Part shown: in pieces, positions 21,543 through 32,820 of the stretch | Layout: the number at the start of each line of letters is the position of its first letter | Position numbering within the stretch: the first letter of the stretch is position 1 | Assembly: GCA_028015205.1 (NCBI GenBank) | Contig: CM051521.1 | Coordinates: 66,014,314-66,078,313, forward strand | Source of the DNA: Mytilisepta virgata | Lineage: Eukaryota > Mollusca > Bivalvia > Mytilida > Mytilidae | Reading direction: 5' to 3' | DNA length: 64,000 nt | Made by a program: the position numbers and the translations under genes | The notes under the pieces: generated by a model | The model's input: the letters and a program-made list of their open reading frames with translations, nothing else | Databases searched by the model: none | Told to the model about the DNA's origin: nothing

Positions 21543-23190
21543 AATACCTTGCGACGTCATGTCAAAGCCCAGGTAAAATGTTTTTGTTTGTTTTTATAAA
21601 TAAATTAACCATCTGTTTTATCGGTGTGTTCCCCGAACATCAACTTTTTAAAAATCATAATTGATACATGTTGTTGTTTTAGCAATTAAAGTGTTATCAA
21701 TTGGGGTACATTAGGGTTGTATATAAATACATATATATATATGAGGACATTATTTAAAAAAAATTATAATTTGGAATAAAACAAAATTAAAGAAATAAGT
21801 ATTTGAAGTAAATTTATAAGTTTGAATAAAATACTTTATATATTTTACTATCGAAATATTTAAAAAATGAACCACTACTGCTTAAAACTCAAGGAAATCA
21901 ATAACTTAAAGAAAATAAATTTAAGAAATAGAACTATTTCGCATGCAAATATTAAATACAAATATTTTTTTTTTCAACTGAATTTTAATAACTTAATTAG
22001 ATGTATTAGAAAAAAAATTATTTCATTTTATTACTCGTTTCACCTTTTAATTATTGTAAAATTAAGTAAATAATTAATTCCTTGATGCATATTTTATGTT
22101 CAGCTTCCAAGCTTAAGTTTTGCAAAGTGAACACATTTCAGATTTGACTCATGCCATAACCCAAGCCAATGTACACACCAAACTATGTTTAAGCGTATAA
22201 CTGAATAAAATATTTTCACAGCAATATATGTAAAAAATAGTGTCCCATTTACTAACAATAAGAGGCTCACCAGATATACACTATCCACATAATCATCATG
22301 ACATTTATGTGGGGTTTTTTGTTGAATTTCAGTGCTTTATTGTGTGCTTTTTTAAATGTTTTGATGGACATTTCAGTGGTTTGTTTCTGTGAATTTTATT
22401 GTATTTATTGTTCCATCAACTAATAATTTGTCATACAATATGTGTTTATAATATGAAAGCATTATTAATTATTCAAATGAAATAAACTATTAGTAATTTA
22501 TATGTGTATCTTCCTTTTAATCCAATATCTAAATGGAAGCTACACCAACAAGGAACATATTAATTAATTTGATACATATATAATTAAGAGAAAATTATTG
22601 CAACACGATAAAACAAAACTCAGGTGATTTTTTTTTCCTGTAAAAGTAATTGTTTAACCCTTAAATGGACCCCTTAATCATGTTTAATGAAGGGGGAAAA
22701 TGTTCTTTGATCTTTGAAAAGTTGACGTTCAGGGAATCAGCCGTTTTATCCAGTTGATTGGTGTTACAGTAAGTGTTTCACCTGAGTTTACCAAAGGGAA
22801 ACATAATGACATTACCCAATCATGGACTGATAAATCTCAGCTGGAAATAAATAACTGGTTTTGCAATAATTTTGTTTATAACTTGAATATATTGACATCA
22901 ACATGATCAAATAATAAATAAACATAGATTTAATAATGATAAAATTTAAGAAATAATAATAGTTCAAAGAAGGGTGTTATACTGGTTTTAAGTGGATTGT
23001 TTTTACAAAGCTTTTGGTGATTGATTTCTATTGTTTGTAATCTTGCAATGTTGTGATAATTTTATATGAAAATTTTAATTAAATTAGAACTATCATTAAG
23101 CTTCTGTAATAAATACCTGATTACCTGAGGATCAAAGAAAATTTATGTTTTGATAAACCAGATTAGTAAAACCACACCATATGGTGAACA
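21543..23190. other. AT-rich intronic DNA
   Basis: Very AT-rich. I see no exon, RNA gene or clear element boundary. A fragment AATAAGAGGCTCACCAG near 22257-22273 may be a relic of the CTCACCTG-type repeat. Confidence 0.45.
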
Positions 23191-23198
23191 CTGTGTTA

Positions 23199-23256
23199 TG
23201 GGGCTTCCCACGAGTATGATAGAAGTTATAGAATCCTAACAGGTTTATAACCAGTT
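23199..23256. repeat. Dispersed ~57-bp repeat, copy 1
   Basis: Text with GGGCTTCCCACGAGTATGAT...GAAGTTATAGAATCCTAACA...GGTTTATAACCA recurs at 26799-26855 with about 85% identity. Its function is unknown. Confidence 0.6.
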
Positions 23257-23258
23257 TA

Positions 23259-25284
23259 TTCCTGCTATTCCTACACTTTATAATCTGGTATATATAATGC
23301 TATAATCTGGTATGTATAATGTTATAATCTGGTATGTATAATGTTATAATCTGGTATGTAAAATGTTATAATCTGGTATGTATAATGTTATAATCTGGTA
23401 CGTACATGTATAATGTTATAATCTGGTATGTATAATGTTATAATCTGGCACGTATAATGTTATAATCTGGTATGTATAATGTTATAATCTGGTACGTACA
23501 TGTATAATGTTATAATCTGCTATAATCTGGTATGTAAAATGTTATAATCTGGTATGTATAATGTTATAATCTGGTATGTATAATGTTATAATCTGGTACG
23601 TATAATGTTATAATCTGGTATGTATAATGTTATAATCTGGTATGTAAAATGTTATAATCTGGTATGTATAATGTTATAATCTGGTATGTATAATGTTATA
23701 ATCTGGTACGTATAATGTTATAATCTGGTATGTAAAATGTTATAATCTGGTATGTATAATGTTATAATCTGGTACGTACATGTATAATGTTATAATCTGG
23801 TACGTACATGTATAATGTTATAATCTGGTATGTATAATGTTATAATCTGGTATGTATAATGTTATAATCTGGTATGTATAATGTTATAATCTGGTATGTA
23901 TAATGTTATAATCTGGTACGTACATGTATAATGTTATAATCTGGTATGTATAATGTTATAATCTGGTATGTATAATGTTATAATCTGGTATGTATAATGT
24001 TATAATCTGGTATGTATAATGTTATAATCTGGTATGTATGTTATAATCTGGTATGTATAATGTTATAATCCGGTATGTATAATGTTATAATCTGGTATGT
24101 AAAATGTTATAATCTGGTATGTAAAATGTTATAATCTGGTATGTAAAATGTTATATTCTGGTATGTATAATGTTATAATCTGGTACGTACACGTATAATG
24201 TTATAATCTGGTATGTAAAATGTTATAATCTGGTATGTATAATGTTATAATCTGGTATGTAAAATGTTATATTCTGGTATGTATAATGTTATAATCTGGT
24301 ACGTACATGTATAATGTTATAATCTGGTATGTATAATGTTATAATCTGGTACGTACATGTATAATGTTATAATCTGGTATGTATAATGTTATAATCTGGT
24401 ATGTATAATGTTATAATCTGGTACGTACATGTATAATGTTATAATCTGGTATGTATAATGTTATAATCTGGTATGTATAATGTTATAATCTGGTACGTAC
24501 ATGTATAATGTTATATTATCTGGTATGTATAATGTTATAATCTGGTATGTATAATGTTATAATCTGGTATGTATGTTATAATCTGGTATGTATAATGTTA
24601 TAATCCGGTATGTATAATGTTATAATCTGGTATGTAAAATGTTATAATCTGGTATGTAAAATGTTATAATCTGGTATGTAAAATGTTATATTCTGGTATG
24701 TATAATGTTATAATCTGGTACGTACACGTATAATGTTATAATCTGGTATGTATAATGTTATAATCTGGTATGTAAAATGTTATAATCTGGTATGTATAAT
24801 GTTATAATCTGGTATGTAAAATGTTATATTCTGGTATGTATAATGTTATAATCTGGTACGTACATGTATAATGTTATAATCTGGTATGTATAATGTTATA
24901 ATCTGGTATGTATAATGTTATAATCTGGTATGTAAAATGTTATAATCTGGTATGTATAATGTTATAATCTGGTATGTATAATGTTATAATCTGGTATGTA
25001 TAATGTTATAATCTGGTACGTACATGTATAATGTTATAATCTGGTATGTATAATGTTATAATCTGGTATGTATAATGTTATAATCTGGTATGTAAAATGT
25101 TATAATCTGGTACGTATAATGTTATAATCTGGTACGTATAATGTTATAATCTGGTATGTAAAATGTTATAATCTGGTACGTATAATGTTATAATCTGGTA
25201 TGTAAAATGTTTTAATCTGGTACGTATAATGTTATAATCTGGTATGTAAAATGTAAGAAATCTATGTAAGAATAGCAGGAATAG
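23259..25284. mobile_element. Minisatellite enclosed by short inverted repeats
   Basis: TTCCTGCTATTCCTACA at 23259-23275 is matched in inverted orientation by TGTAAGAATAGCAGGAA near 25264-25281, enclosing the 22-bp array. A third copy, TGTAGGAATAGCAGGAA, lies at about 26217-26233. This resembles mollusc MITE-like elements with expandable internal repeats; the class is inferred. Confidence 0.5.
23283..25255. repeat. 22-bp minisatellite, about 85-90 copies
   Basis: The unit is GTTATAATCTGGTATGTATA plus AT. Variants are TGTAAAAT in place of TGTATAAT, ACGTATAAT, and a 28-bp form with ACGTACATGTATAAT. Shortened 16-bp units occur at about 24035 and 24567. The segment at 24030-24205 is repeated almost base for base at about 24560-24736, including private variants (ATCCGG, TTATATTCTGG, GTACACG), so the array also has a ~530-bp higher-order period. 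It is non-coding and very AT-rich. Confidence 0.95.
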
Positions 25285-25289
25285 GATTT

Positions 25290-26240
25290 AAGTTGTAAAA
25301 ACATCAAACTAATAAACTACAGGTAAAATCTAATAAAATACTTTTTATGTGCAATTTTAAACACAATTTTCTTAAATCACATAAGAATATATGTTGTTAT
25401 TTCATTGAAATTGTCAGAACTTATATTCTTTTCAATTCCTGTTGTGTTTGTTCCATCATTTTTTTGAGTGAAATTTTTTTTTTTTTATTGTGTGAATATA
25501 TCTTTGAAAATTAAAACAACTGGTATTTCATGAATAATAAGATAAAACACTAAAGTAACCTGGCATTGTGTGAAACAAGGTTTACATTGAATCACAAAAA
25601 ATAACATGAATAGCACAGTTTAAAATTGTCATTGTTAATTACATGTACAAAATCAGTCTATGTGAAGTATGTGTGATGCAGCTTTGACAGTGATCATGCT
25701 GTGAAGTGATCAAAAAAGCCTAATTGGATGAGCAGTGTTAGGTAAAGTAAATACTTTGGCTTGGTTATTTGTTTTAAATTGGCTTGGCCTAATCTACTTT
25801 AAGGTTTTGCAGAATTTATCTTAGCATAAAAGTAATATAATGAAAATAATCTTTTAATTTTTTGTGAATTCTACGAATTCTTTAATATTTAATATAAGTA
25901 CATGTATTCTTAATAAAGAAATGATAAATACATGTATTTTTTAAAATTCCAATTGATAATAAAATTAACCTATTTCAACCTTAAAATGGTTTATATATCT
26001 TTCCTATTATTTTTTTTTATTTCAACACTTTGATTTGTTTTAATATACATTGTATTTCTTTAAAAAAATTCACAATTCTATCATTTATTTTGCATCTGTT
26101 TACCTGTACATCCCTGTATATTAATTAAAATTAAATTGCCAAAAACAACAAATTACCTTACACAAACACCTATTGTTCTTTGTTTATAGGAATAGAAGGA
26201 ATATGTATTTTTAAAATGTAGGAATAGCAGGAAGACACCT
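25290..26240. other. AT-rich DNA without recognised features
   Basis: Long T runs and TTTAATT text. No exon or RNA gene is recognised. Confidence 0.5.
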
Positions 26241-26248
26241 TTAGTTGT

Positions 26249-26400
26249 GCTAGTGGAGTACTCCTTTAGCTCAGTTGGTAGAGCGGTTGACTACTGTAAC
26301 CAAAGGTTTCTTGTTCAATCCCCGTTTTGTGTGGTAGGTTACATGTTGGGAGACAAATCATGCTCTACTGTTACATTGATACCCAGGATCACAGGATTTC
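26249..26400 (+). repeat. tRNA-derived SINE-like copy 1
   Basis: Head CTAGTGGAGTACTCCTTTAG continues CTCAGTTGGTAGAGCGG (A-box-like) and TTCTTGTTCAATCCCCG (degenerate B box), then GGGAGACAAATCATGCTCTA shared with copy 2. The acceptor arms do not pair, so it is not a functional tRNA gene. Confidence 0.65.
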
Positions 26401-26798
26401 TAAGATATGGAGCTATGGCAGTATGAATTTGATTTCTTTTATTATATGTTCTAATGAGAAGATTTAAAAAAAAATTCAAATGTAAGAAATATGAGGAAAT
26501 GGACCTAAACATAAACCTTAAGCAAAGTCATTTGACAATGAAATGTAGGTCAATGTGACCCAAATATTGCTGAATAGCATAGTACTACACAAGAGGACTG
26601 TAGTGGTGAAAAATCATTAATATATTACCATAAGATTCTAATTAATTGATCCTAATGTAGTAAAATTAAACCAAAGTCACTAAAGCATGAAATGTGGTTC
26701 ATAGTGACCCAAGTATTGCTGAACAGCATTGTACTATACAAGAGGACTGTAGTGGTGAAATATTATTGATATAAAATGCATTACTATAGGTTTGTAAC

Positions 26799-26855
26799 GG
26801 GCTTCCCTTGATTAATACAGAAGTTATAGAACCGTAACAGGTTTATAACCACCCT
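26799..26855. repeat. Dispersed ~57-bp repeat, copy 2
   Basis: Matches 23199-23256: GGGCTTCCC, GAAGTTATAGAA, TAACAGGTTTATAACCA. Confidence 0.6.
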
Positions 26856-26861
26856 CCATTA

Positions 26862-27010
26862 GCTGCGCTAGTGGAGTACTCCTTTAGCTCAGTTGGTAGA
26901 GCGGTGGACTACTGAACCAAAGGTTCCGGGTTCGATTCCCGGTTGGTGCGGTAGGTAATTTTGGGAGACAAATCATGCTCTACTGTTACAGGTTTCTGAG
27001 AAACGCAAAA
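26862..27010 (+). repeat. tRNA-derived SINE-like copy 2 (good A and B boxes)
   Basis: Contains TAGCTCAGTTGGTAGAGC (D arm and A box) and a perfect T arm CCGGGTTCGATTCCCGG (B box). The 5' ACTCCTT and 3' TTGGTGCGG do not form an acceptor stem and the anticodon stem is poor. The non-tRNA head and tail are shared with copy 1 at 26249, so this is a SINE-type repeat or old tRNA relic. Pol III promoter activity is conceivable. Confidence 0.65.
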
Positions 27011-27825
27011 CTTAACCGAATCGGATGTACGTTCGGATGGACGGACAAGGGTAAATCTACAAAAATGTATATGCCCCAGCCACATTCTTTTACCATTTGC
27101 ACCCATAGCAAATTAGGGTCAATTAATTATTAAGGACAAAGACATACATGTATGACTCTATTTTACAGACCTTAAAAACCAGATCTAAAAAATACGCATA
27201 TTTATTAAAATTACTAAAATTCAGGGAAACAACAGAAATGAGCATATATAGGTGTTAGTTTGGAAAATAAGCTTTATACACAAGAAATAGAATTCGGTCA
27301 TAGGAAGAAAACAAATAAGGATAATAAATTAGAAATATGTCAATTATGCAAAGTATAGTTAAGGCCACAGCAAATTGATTTTTAATTCTTTGGATTTTGC
27401 CTCTCCGATTTTCAGCCTTTGTAAATTTTAAGAAAAAACAATTTTGCTGCTTCATTTTAAAAAAAATCTGAAAATTCGCCCCAAGTTCTTCATTTTTCAA
27501 GAAATTAAGAATAAATAGTGTTCCCCCGCACCTATAATTTGGTAAAAAAAGGATTTTTTTTGATTTTTTTGCAATATTTTAGTTAAAATAAATTGCTTCG
27601 CTGAGTGCAGCTGGATACGACCACAGAGGTCAAACCCTGAACAGTTGGGGCAAAAATGGACACAATATTCACGCTTGATACAGGTCCGAATTTGGATTGT
27701 AATTAAATATTTGACACATAATAGGTTTCTGACACAGAATAACTGTAGTCAAAGAACTTAGAATTGGACATATGATTTGAATTTATATTCAATTTTTTGT
27801 TTTTTGTGCAATACAATATGCTGTT
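27011..27825. other. Unannotated DNA
   Basis: Contains CGGATGGACGGACAAGG, typical of mollusc repeat tails, but no delimited element. No gene is recognised. Confidence 0.4.
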
Positions 27826-28090
27826 GCGAATTGACCCCCCCCCCCCCCAAAAAAATAAAATTTAACCCCTTTTTTGCTTTTTTGCAATACACTATGCTGT
27901 TGTGTACTGACCCCCCCCCCCCCAAAAAAAAAAAAAAATTTCATTGTACCCCCCCCCCCCCCCCCCCACCCTTTGTTTTGCAAAATAAAAATTTGAAGAC
28001 ATTTTCTTATTAATTTCTGAAATCTGGAATGAGAAAAAATTGCCCCCCCCCCCACAATTTCTTATTTACCCCCCCCCCCCCTTTTCCCTT
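27790..28090. repeat. Tandem text with long poly-C / poly-A tracts
   Basis: TTTTTTGCAATACAMTATGC, then TGTTG...TGACC followed by C runs of 14-21 bp and A runs of 7-15 bp, is repeated two to three times. The minus strand has G runs able to form quadruplexes. The open frames on both strands here are low-complexity artefacts. Confidence 0.8.
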
Positions 28091-28317
28091 TTTCCAAAAA
28101 AAAAATCTTTCCCTCAAGATATGGTCATAATCCCTATTCAAATTTCTCATGGAGTTTGCAAACATAATTACCCATTTAAATATATCATAAAAGTCTTAAA
28201 ATAGAAAATGACATATGGACAAAATTAATATTAATTAATAGTAACTTCTAAAAATAAACTGACAGCTATAAATCACCCCAAGACAATCTACATTTCTTTA
28301 TACATAATTTACAAGAA

Positions 28318-28640
28318 GTGTGAGGGAGGTAATTTAATCATACACAACATTTTACTTTAAATGTATTTGGATTACCTCCCTTACACCAAGATAATAACCA
28401 AACAAGAAAAATGCTTATTGGGCCCTTTTTTGGAACTTAATTCTTATTCTGAAACTGTTGGGACCAAAACTCCCAAAATCAATCCCAACCTTCCTTTTGT
28501 GGTCATAAACCTTGTGTGTAAATTTCATAGATTTCTATTAACTTATACAAAAGTTATAGTGCGAAAACCAAATGTCTTCGGACGACGACGCCAACGTTAT
28601 ATCAATATACGACCGCAAAAAATTTGCGGTCGTATAAAAA
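28318..28640 (+). repeat. Interspersed mollusc repeat with two hairpins
   Basis: A stem GTGTGAGGGAGGTAAT / ATTACCTCCCTTACAC spans 28318-28386. Text of the type GACCAAAACTCCCAAAATCA follows, then CGGACGACGACGCCAACG and a perfect palindrome TATACGACCGCAAA / TTTGCGGTCGTATA at about 28600-28637. The plus-strand frame of 114 codons through this text has no recognisable domain and I regard it as non-coding. Confidence 0.55.
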
Positions 28641-28777
28641 TTTGTGCCACCCATAAATTTCATCTTTGCTTGAAAAAATCTGGTTCCCAAGAAAAAAATT
28701 ATTAAAATTTCACTCACTAGCACCTATTTATGCCATAAAAAATACAAAGAACTAAAAATCAATTTGTTGTGGCCTAA

Positions 28778-30255
28778 GATAACACAGTGTGGGAATGGAA
28801 CTGTACGTTTTTTGACAATTAGGTCACTCGGGAGACTGTCAAGCGATGGCTCGTCACTTGCTTGAATAACAAGTTGGAGAATGTAAGGTTTGATTTAGGC
28901 ACACACTAATATGAAGCTTTTACTTCATGATTTTGTAATGAAAACATTCTACAATGTACATGTAACATGTGTAAAAATACACTAATCGAATTATGAAAAC
29001 GACATAATATATATTAAAAAAGTTTCCTTTAAATCATGGAGCTCTGAGTAAATCGACCAAAACAGTCATACAACAACGATACAATTTGGCAAAAACATGC
29101 TAAAACAGATTGTAACAAGTAGAATATTTTTAACATCTAACACTTTGATGATATATAGTCCTACATTGTACCTCCATGAAAGTTTAATTGTCATTGTCCT
29201 TGTGGTTTTTAAATAAAGTCCACGTCTTTAAGTCTGAGCATTTTACTGACTGTACAATCTTACTGTACAATCACTTGGGCCTTTACTGTACAATGGCTTG
29301 GCCAAATTCTTAAAATTCATTGTATGTGCATTGTATTGATTCTTCCTTTTCTGCACTATTATAACAGCAGTAATCGTTATCATACACGTTTTCAAATAAA
29401 TTTCATAATTCATACATGCTTATGCCTATACATTATCATCACATCATACATCTAGGATATTCATAACGTTTTTATATCAAGTACAGCAATCCGCGTTGTT
29501 TGTGAGTGAAATTATAAAGGTCAGCTCGATTGACTTGAAATAGAAAAGTAATTATTAAGAATAAACAATGTTGTGTAGACATTGTGTACCTGTTTAATGA
29601 CAATGAAAAAAATCTGTGCTGATTTGTATTTCTTATTTGTATTTCTTAAGTGTATTGCGAATATATAAAAGAGTTAAATCGAGCTTCTTTAAGCACTCCA
29701 GCAAAATCCATGAGACTGCCCTCAAATGACATTACAGAAATGCTCCAAGTGATGATAGAGTCAAAAGTTCTTTACAGACAAGTGATTGTACATGTACAGT
29801 GCACAATATTTAGTATCATACATTTCTTAAGATTTAGCACTACTGGTAATGATATATATATATATCAATGACGTTAAATTTGATGTAAAACTATACACAA
29901 AGTCTTAATTATCATTAGGTTAACATTTTTGAAAAAAAAAAAGTCTTTCAAAGTCAAGATAAAAGCAAAATTAACATTACCATACAAATTGGGTCGGAGC
30001 TCTTTGTTTTATTTCAATATTTACATCGTTTTCATGCCTTAAGAATCTTTTATGCACCCCCTCAGTGTATTTTTAATGACAGGTATGCATGTTTATTCAT
30101 TTGCATTTGAAGTAAGTCACAAGGCTTATTGAAATGGAAATGCTTACCCGTGCGGCTACTTTAAATTATCTCAAATGACGCAGCCCCGCTTGACAGCCTC
30201 CTGAATACCCAAAATATAACAAAACTGTACAGTTCCGTTCCCACACTGTGGATAA
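28778..30255. mobile_element. Transib/RAG-like-ended non-autonomous transposon with 5-bp duplication
   Basis: The element is 28783-30250. Both ends begin CACAGTGTGGGAA and match over 24 bp with one difference; weaker similarity (e.g. CTGTCAAGCG) extends inward to about 70 bp. GATAA flanks it on both sides (28778-28782 and 30251-30255). Ends of type CACWRTG with 5-bp target duplications are the hallmark of the Transib superfamily, from which the RAG recombinase and its CACAGTG signal derive. No nonamer-like block sits 12 or 23 bp inside. At 1.47 kb with only a possible exon relic, it is not autonomous. It lies in AGXT2 intron 1, about 0.5 kb from exon 1. Confidence 0.65.
29650..29778 (+). pseudogene. 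Possible relic of a transposase exon
   Basis: After an acceptor-like TATTTCTTAAG the frame reads YCEYIKELNRASLSTPAKS, then MRLPSNDITEML. The pattern (a tyrosine-rich helix, 'L.TPS..', then a short helix) recalls C-terminal ends of several cut-and-paste transposases, but I cannot assign a family. It lies inside the CACAGTG-ended element, which makes a transposase origin plausible. A chance frame is equally possible. Confidence 0.22.
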
Positions 30256-30433
30256 GATAACATTTTATTCAACAAATCAAGGACACACAAGGGGAATTAT
30301 TAGCAGCATACATACATGTACAAAACATAACAAAAAATCCCCTTGAGCACTGTTGACAAACAAAAATACACATGTATAACTAAAATGATTTTTCTTTACC
30401 AGTATAAAATACTGTGGTATTCACTACCTGACC

Positions 30434-30478
30434 TAATCCCTTTTGGCCAAGTCAGAGCACAGAATCCCAAAAGGGATT
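30434..30478. repeat. Short inverted repeat AATCCCTTTTGG / CCAAAAGGGATT
   Basis: A perfect 12-bp stem with a ~20-bp loop about 300 bp 3' of AGXT2 exon 1 (minus-strand sense). Function unknown. Confidence 0.6.
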
Positions 30479-30767
30479 ATGTATATACCTGACCTTCACT
30501 AGAAGCTACACCAGATCTCAAACCGTCCAAATTGCCAGTTGGGTTTAACAATAATGAATGGAATTTATATGACGATAACACTATATACATTTAAGTTCAG
30601 TTATATCAACACATTTTATTACGCATATGATGATGTTACACAAATGTTTGAAGTTGACCAGTATAAAGTTAACGGACATGTGCCACTTAAATGCCTAGAC
30701 GTAATTAAGCTGTATTTTAATTAAAATTTTTAACAATGCACTTTATTGAGGAAAAAATCAAACTTAC

Positions 30768-30810
30768 TGCCAAGTTTTAGAAGTTTGTTAGTCATTTTTC
30801 TAGCAGCCAT
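30768..30810 (-). CDS. AGXT2: AGXT2 homologue, exon 1 with start codon and mitochondrial presequence
   Basis: On the minus strand ATG at 30810-30808 opens a frame reading MAARKMTNKLLKLG plus one base, then donor GCA|GTAAGT. The leftover base joins exon 2 exactly to form an Asn codon, so the phase is right. The basic, leucine-rich, acid-free start fits a mitochondrial targeting sequence, continued by the Arg/Ser-rich start of exon 2. A second in-frame ATG lies 12 codons upstream (30846-30844) but would add an acidic residue ahead of the presequence, so I prefer the inner start. The assignment rests on phase, splice site and presequence composition, because presequences are not conserved. Transcription reads leftward, away from the DIRS element. 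Confidence 0.65.
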
Positions 30811-30846
30811 ACTGCCCCAGATGCTTGACCCAGTTTCATTATTCAT

Positions 30847-30937
30847 AAATACAAAACGTGCAAATAAATAAGCCACGCCCACCAGACAGAAATAAATTTA
30901 CATTAAACTTGTAACGAAGTCTCTCATATCTCAATAA
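30847..30937 (-). promoter_or_regulatory. Residual AGXT2 5' region before the DIRS insertion
   Basis: Only about 90 bp separate the upper in-frame ATG from the DIRS terminus. On the minus strand it contains GGGCGTGGC (30872-30880), an Sp1/KLF-type GC box. The original promoter further upstream has been displaced to beyond 41496, or replaced by DIRS sequence. No TATA box is clear. Confidence 0.35.
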
Positions 30938-31121
30938 ATTCTAATACATAATAGCCCTCGGCTCTTCGAGGGTATTATATAGCATATCATTTGCCGAGCG
31001 CGGTGAGGCATAACAAGATAACTCGATTCAAAGAAGTCAAAATAGTACCATATTTTGACTTGTGTGTCATGTGACTCATATGTACCATATATAAACACAG
31101 CACGCACCTGTGCAAATCATT
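30938..31121. repeat. DIRS left inverted terminal repeat
   Basis: About 184 bp from ATTCTAATACATAATAGCCC to CACCTGTGCAAATCAT. It is the reverse complement, with few differences, of the right ITR, now split into 36797-36850 and 41316-41496. The outermost ~45 bp also recur inverted in the ICR. Confidence 0.9.
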
Positions 31122-31323
31122 GTCTTTTTCGAGTAGGTGAGGCATTGCTGCCATTTTCACATTCTAGGACGTTGTCCAGAATAATCCGACTTCTCAAACT
31201 GAGGACGCTGTTCCAGTTTTATATATATTTATCATTAAAATATATAAGAACCAAAGACGTTGTCTTGGTGTATTTTCAATCGTATTTACGATTTATTATT
31301 TACACATATAGCCGCACATTATC

Positions 31324-32814
31324 ATGGCGGAAGACAATGAAGGCGTTCTGTCTTTAAATTCTGATAATGATGATAGTTTTAATGATGATGATCATGTACA
31401 AACACGGTCTGAATCTTTAACAGAAGGGCAAAAGAGGTCCAGAACTATTAAAGGTAGTTCGACAACAAAAAGAAAACTATCAGAGCAAGGTCAAGGTGAT
31501 CCGAAACCGAAAGTACGTCGTACAGGTAAAAATACTCAGAAGTCAACACCGGTAGTTTTTGATACTTCTGCTACCAATGTGGAAAATTTAAAATCCCAAT
31601 AAGGAATTGATGGCATTCTAAGTTCGATTTCTTCATTAACGAATATCACTCAGAATCAAATATTAAATAAAACTACGGAACGCAGTTCTGATCATATTGT
31701 TGACTCAAATGCTACTACTGAACGTACAGTTGAAAGCAATTTAGGACATCTTCCAGGCCCTACTAATATTGAACAAACATGTTAGGCCTTCTGCAACACT
31801 GACTAGGTCTCAGGGTGAATATTTACCTAGACCAGGACCCTTTATTAGTTTGGGTGATTCTTATGAGGAAGTTAATTTGGACTTAGATTCCCAATTTGAT
31901 GTTGATAGTTATCTAAATGATAACTTTAATACTTCTGTACATAATCCTGGTGTGGATCCAATTCAAGCATTTGATAATGCGTTTCAAAATTCATCATCGG
32001 TTGATAATAATAGGGATGGGGCTTCTGACCCCCCAAACTATTCTGATAAAAATAATAATGAAGTTCAGTGGGACATACCCCAACTAAATACTAATGAAAA
32101 AAACAGGACCTAAAATTGACACAGGTCTGGCAAAAGCTGTAAATGCAGCTTTATCTGTAAAATCAGATAAAGAAAGTATGGACATAATTGCTAAAGAGCA
32201 ACTGAGACCTGAAAATTGTGATTTTCTTTATGCCCCAAGGGTTAATAAAGAGATTTGGGAAGCTGTGGGCAGCCAGGCTCACAGTAATGACCTTAACTTG
32301 CAAGTAGTCCAAAAATTTATGGCTCTTGGAATGGTACCAATTGTTCAATTGGCTAATCAATTGTCTGTTTCAACAGATCCTATTGATCCTGTTAAAACAA
32401 GGAAAATGTTAGCAGAATCTGTTAGCCTCTTATGGCATAGTTTTTATAATTTGTCTCAAAAGAGACGTTATGAATTAAAAGCTCATATAGTGCCTAGATA
32501 TAAATAGATCTGTAATTCAGATGTACCTATTACAAATAATCTTTTTTGGAGATAATTGTACGGCACGTATAAAGGAATTGGGGGATACAGCAAAATACCC
32601 AATTGGCTATACCAACAAAAACTCTTATGGTAGACCAGGCACAGCTTTAAACTCAAGGGGCCCTGTTGTAGACAGAGACAGGAACCAGCAGGGCCAACAA
32701 CAGCAAGGTTACACCCCGAGAGAGAGGGGTCGCTCAGGGTACAGGTCCTCAAACAGAGGACAACCTGTCCAGCAAAGACTAGGCCAGAGAAAAACCTACC
32801 ACAATTACAATTAG
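31324..32814 (+). pseudogene. DIRS gag-like ORF1 (frameshifted)
   Basis: Starts at ATG 31324 (MAEDNEGVLSLNSDNDDSF), giving an acidic, then basic, low-complexity N-terminus. A TAA at 31600-31602 and at least three frame changes split it into frames at 31324-31602, 31769-32113, 32094-32507 and 32521-32814. The third has the conserved helical segment LWHSFYNLSQKRRYELK and the next runs from the DIRS-typical 'LF-GD' (seen as FFGDNC) to an Arg/Gln/Gly-rich tail with RGRSGYRSSNRGQ. Gag of DIRS elements packages the RNA. The breaks are spread along its length, so no full protein is made. Confidence 0.75.
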
Positions 32815-32820
32815 TTAATA

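Noticed and set aside
23283..25255. 22-bp minisatellite as centromeric or telomeric DNA
   Set aside because: Only about 2 kb, flanked by single-copy-looking intron sequence; the unit is unlike known telomere repeats. A local expansion inside an element is simpler.
26862..26955. Functional tRNA gene
   Set aside because: A and B boxes are good, but the acceptor and anticodon stems do not pair, and a second copy shares non-tRNA flanks, so it is a SINE-type repeat.
27777..28055. Proline- or glycine-rich genes on both strands
   Set aside because: They are translations of poly-C and poly-A tracts.
28361..28705. 114-codon plus-strand gene
   Set aside because: It runs through an interspersed repeat with GACGACGACGCC text and a palindrome; no domain is recognised.
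28790..28825. Complete 12/23 RSS (heptamer plus nonamer) at the CACAGTG element
   Set aside because: The heptamer matches exactly, but no A-rich nonamer is found 12 or 23 bp inside either end.
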